From positions 19,788-83,787 of the forward strand of contig JAOPHQ010003489.1 of NCBI GenBank assembly GCA_030340625.1: a stretch of DNA of 64,000 nucleotides. Direction: 5' to 3'. Numbering within the stretch: position 1 is the first letter of the stretch; each line of letters opens with the position of its first letter. The stretch is from Merluccius polli (taxonomy: Eukaryota > Chordata > Actinopteri > Gadiformes > Merlucciidae). The notes below the pieces were generated by a model. It worked only from the letters and a program-made list of their open reading frames with translations, did not search any database and was not told where the DNA came from. The position numbers were made by a program, and so were the translations under genes. Positions 59,101-64,000 of this stretch are shown in pieces.

Positions 59101-59981
59101 CACTTTTCATTTGTCAACTATTTAATTCACACAGGAGTACACAAAAAGAGGCTTTACCATGTGGTTATTTTATATCGGCAATTTATTTATTGAATGACCA
59201 GAAAACAAGCTATATTGTGATTTATCTCGTTATCGAGATATTAAATGACCTATATCGGAATAGAAGATTTTGGCCGTAACCCGCCTAACCTTTTATCTTA
59301 CTTGACTTGTTTTTACATTTTAACTCCAGTTTCTCGTGCTTGACTTGTGTTTAAATACTTCCTCCAGTGAAGAGAACCTGATCCCCTATGCGCCGGAGAT
59401 GCCCATCCGCAGCGAGTGGTTCATCAACTACAACCAGACGGTGGCCAGGGTGCGTGGGATCTACACCGCCCCCTCTGGCCTGGAGTCCACATGTCTGGTC
59501 AGTCTGAAGTCTGATTGGTCCAAATTAAACAGAGGATCTCAAATATTGAAGCCAAAGCATCCGATGACATATGATATGATATATTTCAGCTTGTTGGGTA
59601 TCTGACGTGTGGCTTTTCTGCTGTGAGTGTTGTTTGGGGGAATCAGATAATGACACATCTAGATTTATCTTGCACATCACACCCATGTATTCACAATAGG
59701 GCTGCAACTAACGATTATTTTCATTATTTCATTTCATTTATTTTCATTATTTTCGATTAATATATCGATACTTTTGTGTGCGTGTGTGTTTGGGGCGGCA
59801 GGTGGTGGCGTACGGGCTGGACATCTACCAGACGCGCGTCTACCCCTCCAAGCAGTTCGACGTGCTGAAGGACGACTACGACTACATGCTGATCAGCAGC
59901 GTGCTCTTCGGACTCTTTTTCGCCACCATGATCAGCAAGCGGCTCGCCGAGGTCAAGCTGCTCAACCGCGCCTGGCGGTGA
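47318..59981 (+). CDS. emc1: emc1, ER membrane protein complex subunit 1 (complete, 23 coding exons)
   Basis: EMC1 is the largest subunit of the EMC, which inserts tail-anchored and multipass proteins into the ER membrane. It is mostly lumenal, with one C-terminal membrane helix. Exons: 47318-47412, 48185-48312, 48564-48629, 48702-48795, 48886-49014, 50571-50697, 51123-51272, 51926-52093, 52394-52465, 52823-52921, 53324-53420, 53635-53751, 54163-54171, 55088-55287, 55959-56108, 56373-56534, 56689-56808, 57152-57289, 57546-57719, 58317-58527, 58827-58911, 59368-59497, 59802-59981. All are GT/AG and in frame, giving 966 residues. From memory the human protein is about 993, and the difference is mainly a shorter mid-protein loop at exons 9-10. 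For exon 5 I chose the TTTAG acceptor (48881-48885), giving SFQAASFVGHLDSVRY. Confidence 0.97.
49141..50449 (+). mobile_element. non-autonomous hAT-type element in emc1 intron 5 with perfect ends
   Basis: 1,309 bp bounded by CAGGGGTTGAAA (49141-49152) and its exact reverse complement TTTCAACCCCTG (50438-50449). It is flanked by the 8-bp duplication GGTACAGT (49133-49140 and 50450-50457). An 8-bp duplication with CAGGGG-type ends is the hallmark of the hAT superfamily (Charlie-like). No transposase frame is visible, so it is non-autonomous. The interior is GC-rich and holds a nested inverted repeat and poly-C runs. Confidence 0.85.
49386..49772 (+). repeat. nested 387-bp inverted-repeat unit inside the hAT element
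   Basis: TCACCGTGAATATCCACTAT plus A (49386-49406) recurs as an exact reverse complement at 49752-49772. The interior holds a 15-bp perfect palindrome arm pair (ATTTGCATAAAGTTG at 49537-49551 with its complement at 49560-49574). A third copy of the end (GTGAATATCCACTAT) follows directly at 49775. It could be a MITE that jumped into the larger element. Confidence 0.7.
50882..51021 (+). mobile_element. short copy of the ACACGGCT-end MITE in emc1 intron 6
   Basis: CTTATTAATGGCT at the left and AGCCGTGTAATGAG at the right, with the shared body ATTGGTCAATTATGGCATTC and TGTTATTTCTGAATAGCAGA. Confidence 0.6.
51123..53751 (+). CDS. emc1: emc1 exons 7-12 (middle lumenal region)
   Basis: Residues about 214-447. 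Landmarks: VTVEAPWLSDLGANCVV (exon 7), SLLVSFATTGEKTVAAVMAT (exon 9), SADSGRRLLDTTLIFTME (exon 10), LYIQAFLKKDDSVGYRVMVQ (exon 11), MEMVDLPLTGTQAELEGEFG (exon 12). Compared with the mammalian protein as I recall it, a Ser-rich loop of roughly 25-30 residues between exons 9 and 10 is absent. I looked in 52466-52822 for an unassigned exon and saw none convincing. Confidence 0.93.
51329..51575 (+). mobile_element. GGGCTTGTACATCAG-family copy in emc1 intron 7
   Basis: AGGGCTTGTACATCAGAATG, then CTCGCATGAGAAACACTGTG and TAATGACAAATAATTTC; ends near the AATGCGATGTCGCG motif. Begins about 55 bp after the exon 7 donor. Confidence 0.6.
52969..53135 (+). repeat. compound (CT)n-(AATT)n-(AT)n microsatellite
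   Basis: CT run to 53054, AATT units 53055-53090, AT run 53091-53122, AATT units to 53135, in emc1 intron 10. The AATT-AT-AATT core is self-complementary. Confidence 0.95.
54163..54171 (+). CDS. emc1: emc1 9-base microexon (adds Ala-Ile-Gln)
   Basis: Between exon 12 (ending GCT G) and exon 14 (starting AC GGC CTG) the intron contains TTCAG followed by CCATTCAAG and then GTAACG. Including the nine bases reads GKKA-AIQ-DGL and keeps the frame. Skipping it gives GKKADGL. I recall both forms among vertebrate EMC1 isoforms, so this is probably an alternatively spliced microexon. It is far too short to be found as an open frame. Confidence 0.7.
54768..55034 (+). mobile_element. MITE with CTTATAACACGGCT ends in emc1 intron 13
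   Basis: Left end CTTATAACACGGCT (54768-54781) and right end AGCCGTGTAATAAG (55021-55034) are inverted with one mismatch. TAT flanks both sides, a possible 3-bp duplication. The body has TGATTGGTCAATTACGGCAT and GGTCTGTTATTTCTGAATAG. A shorter relative is at 50882-51021, and end fragments are at 15650-15744, 25401-25414 and 53141-53154. Confidence 0.65.
55088..59981 (+). CDS. emc1: emc1 exons 14-23 (C-terminal lumenal propeller/DUF1620 region and membrane anchor)
   Basis: Residues about 451-966. Landmarks: LKRLSSQLTLLQAWMGHLWK (exon 14), LMVQRTTAHFPHPPQCTLLI (exon 15), MDQDYAKVLLLIDDQYK (exon 16), HVHSQGRVMGDRSVLYK (exon 18), LAVVTESTDPHPERSFVGIL (exon 19), SLDRPHVPQVLQQSYIFP (exon 20), GIYTAPSGLESTCL (exon 22), AYGLDIYQTRVYPSKQFDVL (exon 23). 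This is the most conserved part of the family. Exons 20 and 22 use GTCAGT donors. Confidence 0.96.
55436..55745 (+). mobile_element. dispersed 300-bp repeat (GGGCTTGTACATCAG family) in emc1 intron 14
   Basis: Contains GGGCTTGTACATCAGATTGC, AAATCAACGTAAATATACCG and TTGCCACGTCTCGCTAGAGA. Relatives: 18943-19100 and 51329-51575 (same strand), 30848-31155 and 36525-36833 (opposite strand, ending in ...CAAGCCCTAT or ...CACGCCCTAT). Confidence 0.6.
56145..56315 (+). mobile_element. foldback-family copy in emc1 intron 15
   Basis: Starts just downstream of the exon 15 donor. Contains CCAGTGGACTGTACCAACTG, CATACATCTGGGTGGACACT, CTTGTGATGTCACTAG and ACATCACACCTGGTGGTA. Confidence 0.6.
57945..58276 (+). 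mobile_element. copy of the GGGCTGCAAC-end MITE family in emc1 intron 19
   Basis: Body motifs GCTGCTTGTCAGATAAAGTA and CACTTTGGACTCTGGAAAC, with right end GTGAATTGCTGCCCTAAA. It ends about 40 bp before the exon 20 acceptor. Confidence 0.65.
59883..59981 (+). other. emc1: emc1 C-terminal transmembrane helix and cytosolic tail
   Basis: The hydrophobic stretch MLISSVLFGLFFATMI follows the acidic DDYDY and is followed by SKR and a basic tail ending LLNRAWR, then TGA at 59979-59981. The charge pattern fits a single-pass anchor with its C-terminus in the cytosol, as is known for EMC1. Confidence 0.9.
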
Positions 59982-59995
59982 GGCGCATAGACGTA

Positions 59996-60186
59996 CATAG
60001 ACGCCGCATCGGCCCTTGGATCGTACGTCAACATCGCCGCCATATTGGAGAGGGCAAGACTGGCCTGTAAACAAATACAAGATAAAAATACTGGATAAAA
60101 AGTCAGGCTACTCTTGGCGTCTCCAATATGGCGGCGACGTTGGTGTATCGCAGCGACGAGCCGAAGCAGTCAACGCGGCGTCTATG
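59996..60186 (+). mobile_element. short inverted-repeat element (MITE-like) in the emc1 3' UTR
   Basis: Begins CATAGACGCCGC (59996-60007) and ends with its exact reverse complement GCGGCGTCTATG (60175-60186). A second inverted pair lies inside: GCCGCCATATTGGAG near 60040 and CTCCAATATGGCGGC at 60121-60135. A fragment of the same family lies at 8626-8664 in a ubr4 intron. It is non-coding. Confidence 0.7.
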
Positions 60187-60249
60187 GTGAGGAGGGGTCA
60201 CGACCCCAAGGCCCATGGGCTGCATTATGAAAACCTCTAGCCACTCTGT

Positions 60250-60535
60250 TAAAAGGGCCCCTGTGTTGCCACCAGGTGTGAGGTTGATTTAGTCATTACA
60301 AGCCATTTCGATGAAGCTGTGTCACCACTTTTGTGTGACATCACAAGCGGGAGTGTCCACCCGGACGTGTGACGGATGGAGCAGTTGGTAGCAGTCCACC
60401 AAAGGGGTGGACTGCACCAACTGAGGAGTAAACCGACTGAGGAGTCGATTTAGACGTCGTACATCTGCGCGGAGAGTCCCGTGTGTGATGTCACAAATGG
60501 GTTACATTTTAGAATGGCTTGTAATGACTAATGAA
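60250..60535 (+). mobile_element. foldback element, most complete copy of a dispersed family
   Basis: The left half (CACCAGGTGTGAGGTTGATT, then ACATCACAAGCGGGAGTGTC) is an inverted version of the right half (GTACATCTG, then TGTGATGTCACAAATGGGTT). The two halves are separated by GTCCACC/GGTGGAC. Half-length or near-complete relatives are at 6092-6255, 22868-23040 and 56145-56315. Those share CATACATCTGGGTGGACACT (or close variants), TTGTGATGTCACTAG and ACATCACACCTGGTGGTA. Confidence 0.6.
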
Positions 60536-60752
60536 TAAGTGGGAGGAGCCGAGGACTAAATCACAACGTCGAATAACAAGGTCTTATTTCGAACCATGAA
60601 GAACCTGTTGTGGCAGTAAGGTTTAAACTTTGTTGTAGTTTTTTTCTAACTTATTTTTTTTAAGCACAAAGATGTGACTTGCGGGGATGAGTTAAGTGTT
60701 TGTGTAAATTTAATTTGATTAACTGTTTAATATGGATAGTATGTGGAGAATG

Positions 60753-60758
60753 AATAAA
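60753..60758 (+). terminator. emc1: candidate emc1 poly(A) signal AATAAA
   Basis: AATAAA about 770 nt after the emc1 stop, followed by T-rich sequence. It is the first canonical hexamer I see downstream of the stop. The implied 3' UTR contains two inverted-repeat elements. Confidence 0.5.
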
Positions 60759-62332
60759 TAGAGATTTTATTTGGACGATGAGATTTGTCAGTTGGATCGT
60801 TTCGATGGGGATTGATTTGTTTCTGGGACACTTTGCCTGTTCTAGTAAAAACAAAGCTGTGAAATTAAGAGAAAATGAGAGAGATAAAGAGAAATGACAT
60901 CCACAAAATGTCACAAGATGATTGCTTTGTGTGGTTTTTGGCATCCTTTTAGTCATTTGTGTACTTCCGTCCCTATACTTGGCCCATTTCCATACCTTTT
61001 TATCTTTCCTAAATGAATGATGGCAAAGAACAGTTGGTTATATAGAGATAATAGAAAATAATCATATTGGAGAAAGTGAAATGATGACAATAAAAATAAC
61101 ATCGAAAAGGTCATAATTAAATTATTTTAATTCTATAAATAGATCACTTCAAATTCCATTATTCTTCTCAAGACTTCTCATTCTGAAATTAGCACAACAT
61201 GCACACATTATATCACAGGAATACAAAAAATACAAGAACAGTAACCACTGATGTAACAATGTAAACAGGATGTTAGCATGCTACGCTAACACCACATGCT
61301 CTCTCAACAGGAGTACCAGTAGCATAGTGTCTCTGACGGATGAATTGGTGAAGTATGAATAAATTAAAATGTTAACGGAATGTGGAAAACATATATAATA
61401 ATTGTAATAATTAAATAACAGCCTCCCAGCTACATGAAACATGGGAACATGAAACATGAGATGTTGACACACTTGCAGGATACGAGAACAGAATGACAAA
61501 CAAAATGCAGCATATTGAAATCTTACCATCCAACTAATGTTCAGTCCATTAAATAACATGAAATATAGAAAAATAACATCACTACTTTCACATAACTTCC
61601 AGGGTATTGTTAAGTGCCATTAGATTTATCATGAATTACACTCTGGAAATTGGTGAAATGCAATGTTTTTACAATTAAAATAGATTAAAAATCTCATTAA
61701 AAACTGACATTAGGTCTTTATTATCAGCATACGTTGTAGTATTATGTTAATTCCTTCCCACTTTCCCATTTGTTTTAATAGCTAAATAAATCAGTCAAAG
61801 TCTTTAAAATCATCTAATCTCAAAGTGAAGATTTCAAGTATCAGTACACAAACAAATCACATGTTGGGTTATTGTGTCCAAGCGCAGCTTGTCCAACGGT
61901 CACTTCCCTGTCTGGTGGTCTTCATCGTATTCAGTGGCGCCGTTTTAGTCCAAAAACGTTTCAGTCCAGTCGGCGAAAAAGTCCAGAATCAGTAATACTG
62001 AAAACCAACCGAATCCATCCGCTGATCACATGACCCGCCAACAATGTGTTGTTCACACAACCGGTTAATTAATAAATAAAGAGGAAACACAGTCGACTCA
62101 TCAGTTCACTCAGAACGGACGGCTTGTGTGCACTGCACACGTAACAGTCGGCCGAGGGCCTGCATGCACGCCAAGATGGCGTCTTCGGCTCCCCCTGAAT
62201 TGGATCACTGTACGCAGCCGACGCCGCAGAAGACGGACCGGCGTGACGACGACTCAACTTCCTGAACAGCATTCGGACTCTGGAGGCGCATCATCAACAA
62301 CAAAGGCAGCAGCTGTGAGGTTATTCGTCATT
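60759..62332. other. convergent interval between emc1 and the unrecognised gene
   Basis: AT-rich sequence without a supported gene. The right part (about 61700-62332) is probably the 3' UTR of the minus-strand gene. Confidence 0.6.
61717..61722 (-). terminator. candidate poly(A) signal for the minus-strand gene
   Basis: TTTATT on plus reads AATAAA on minus, about 610 nt after the stop at 62333. Weak support from position only. Confidence 0.3.
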
Positions 62333-62802
62333 TCAGGATCTCTTCTGATCGCCCGAGTCCGTCGTGCCGTCCGCCCGCTCCGATTGGCCGAGGATCCTCT
62401 GCAGCCGCTCCTGGTAGGCCGGCCGCGGCAGCAGGAAGTAGTGCGTGGCGCTGGCCTGGCGTCCGTCCTTCAGCACCGGCACGATGCAGGGCGGGTCCCG
62501 GTCAGCAGGGGGCGCCCGGGCTCTCGGTTGCCGCGGCGCCGCCGGGGCCCGGCGGACGTACTTGGGGTTGGGCGCGAAGCTCTGCGTGGCGGGCATCACG
62601 CCGTTGATGTAGATGGGGAGGCTCTTGGGGCTGGGGGTGCGGGGGGGGGGGGCGCGCCGCCACCAGGGGCACCCTGGGGGGGACCCTGGGGGGCCTGTCC
62701 TCCTCCTGCCGCCCGTGGCCGGAGGAGCCGTCTCCCCTCGGCGCTCTCCCGGGGGGGGGGTGGATGGGGACCCGGGGGGGGACCACCGGCCTGTCCTGGG
62801 GG

Positions 62803-62836
<34 letters not shown>

Positions 62837-63468
62837 TGGCGCTCCCTGGGCACGGGTACCGCAGGCCGGAGGAGAGCGGGCGGTCGGGGGGGGGGGGGCG
62901 GGGTTCCTGGAAGCGGAGGACGCGCTCCTCCGCCCCCGGGACGCCATCTGCTCGTAACCTTCGCCCCTCTGGAGGAGGGGTTGCCCGCGGTTACCGTACG
63001 CGTCTCCGCATCCCGGCGCCCCCCAGCCGGTCGGCCCTGCGCCATCCTCTGTCCTGGTCCAGCCGGCGCCGCCCCCGCCGCCGCCGCCGCCGCCGCCCTC
63101 CTCGCCGGCCGCCGGGACCCCCTGGTAGGCGTAGTTCACCTGGCCCAGGCCCCTGAGGGCGCCCCTGCTGGCCGCTCTGAAACACGGCGCCGCCTTGCCG
63201 CAGCTCTTGGGCAGGAGGCTGCGCTGGTCGCTGGTGAAGAACTCCACCTCGCTGTCGGCCGCCTCGTCCGACATGAGCTCCTCCGGGTCGGGCGGCGGCG
63301 GCGGGAGGGGCTTGGGCCGCTTGTGGTGCCCCTCCAGCACCGTCAGCCTCTGGAACGAGGGAACCACCTGGTCGCCCTCTTGTGGCCGGAGCAGGTTGTT
63401 GCGGCGGAACGGCGCCAGGTGGTGATGAGTGGCGGCGTACAGCGGCGTTTGGCACGGGGGAGACTCAG
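62333..63468 (-). CDS. last coding exon of an unrecognised Pro/Gly/Arg-rich protein gene (partial)
   Basis: A pyrimidine-rich acceptor (TTTTTTTCTCCTACAG, AG at 63469-63470) opens a frame that, after two bases of a split codon, runs 377 residues to a stop at 62333-62335. It starts ESPPCQTPLYAATHHHLAPF and continues RRNNLLRPQEGDQVVPSFQR. Then come PKPLPPPPPDPEELMSDEAA and DSEVEFFTSDQRSLLPKSC, a long Gly run, an Arg/Pro-rich middle and a less biased end (LPIYINGVMPATQSFAPNPK, ATHYFLLPRPAYQERLQRIL). I do not recognise the family. The acidic SDEAADSEVEFF stretch and Pro-rich parts suggest a disordered cytosolic tail. It is convergent with emc1. Upstream exons are outside the window. A plus-strand frame over the same region exists but lacks splice context. 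Confidence 0.65.
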
Positions 63469-63659
63469 CTGTAGGAGAAAAAAAAGAAACACGTTTTAGT
63501 CACTTTTAATTCATCACCAGAGGGTTTCATGTTTCATGTATTGTTCTCTTCAGGAACAGTAAAAGGTGTCGTTGTCATTGGCAACGTCCAATAATAATAA
63601 TATTGTTCCATAAAGGTGCAACCAAAACAAGAGGAAAGATGATTGGGAAAACAGTTGGG

Positions 63660-63808
<149 letters not shown>

Positions 63809-63887
63809 GAATTCCACCCCCAGACTCCCAGTGTTTCCCAGAGTCCCACTTCTCCTCCGGGAAAAACACCACAGGGTGTGTGAGTGC

Positions 63888-63890
<3 letters not shown>

Positions 63891-63984
<94 letters not shown>
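63891..63984 (+). repeat. (TG)n microsatellite, about 47 units
   Basis: Uninterrupted run near the right edge of the window. Confidence 0.95.
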
Positions 63985-63985
<1 letters not shown>

Positions 63986-64000
63986 TGTGTTGTGTGTGGA

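Noticed and set aside
62126..63499. 457-residue plus-strand open frame over the unrecognised exon
   Set aside because: The region is very GC-rich, so both strands stay open. The minus-strand frame is preferred because it follows a strong splice acceptor and gives less biased terminal motifs. The plus frame has no splice or promoter context and reads as Arg/Gly/Ala/Pro noise.

Overview
This is animal nuclear DNA, almost certainly from a ray-finned fish of the spiny-rayed (acanthomorph) type. Many short exons with GT/AG junctions are separated by introns full of CA/GT, AG and poly-G tracts and short inverted-repeat transposons of kinds common in teleosts. No bacterial-type gene organisation, CRISPR array or virus is present. 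The species cannot be named from the sequence alone.

Left three quarters (about 164-46122, minus strand): the 5' part of ubr4, the giant N-recognin E3 ubiquitin ligase. I traced 72 consecutive coding exons from the ATG at 46122 to a donor at 162-163. All 72 keep one continuous reading frame and add up to 10,982 coding bases (about 3,660 codons). As I recall it, the vertebrate protein is about 5,180 residues, so the C-terminal third, with the catalytic hemi-RING region, lies beyond the left edge. The UBR box is on exons 35-36. A UIM-like helix is on exon 56, and a cysteine-rich zinc module is cut by the left edge.

Middle (46123-47317): a head-to-head intergenic region of 1.2 kb. It has two CpG-rich ends carrying ETS-type sites and an identical AGGGGGCGCTG core, with a repeat copy between them.

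Right (47318-59981, plus strand): a complete emc1 gene, the large lumenal subunit of the ER membrane protein complex. It has 23 coding exons (966 codons plus stop), including a 9-base microexon. Its 3' UTR holds two further foldback or MITE-like elements and a poly(A) signal near 60753.

Far right (62333-63468, minus strand): the last coding exon of an unrecognised gene for a Pro/Gly/Arg-rich protein, convergent with emc1. Its upstream intron contains long AG and GT microsatellites and runs off the window.

The introns hold several well-delimited elements: two hAT-type elements with 8-bp target duplications (38371-39428 and 49141-50449), a degraded piggyBac-like element with TTAA ends (39613-40208), a shared family with TAGGGCTGCAAC ends, foldback elements, Helitron-like copies, minisatellites and a 73-nt near-perfect hairpin. 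Both protein-coding genes are conserved housekeeping genes: ubr4 in protein quality control and N-degron recognition, emc1 in membrane protein insertion. The window's novelty is in gene architecture and mobile elements rather than in a new pathway.
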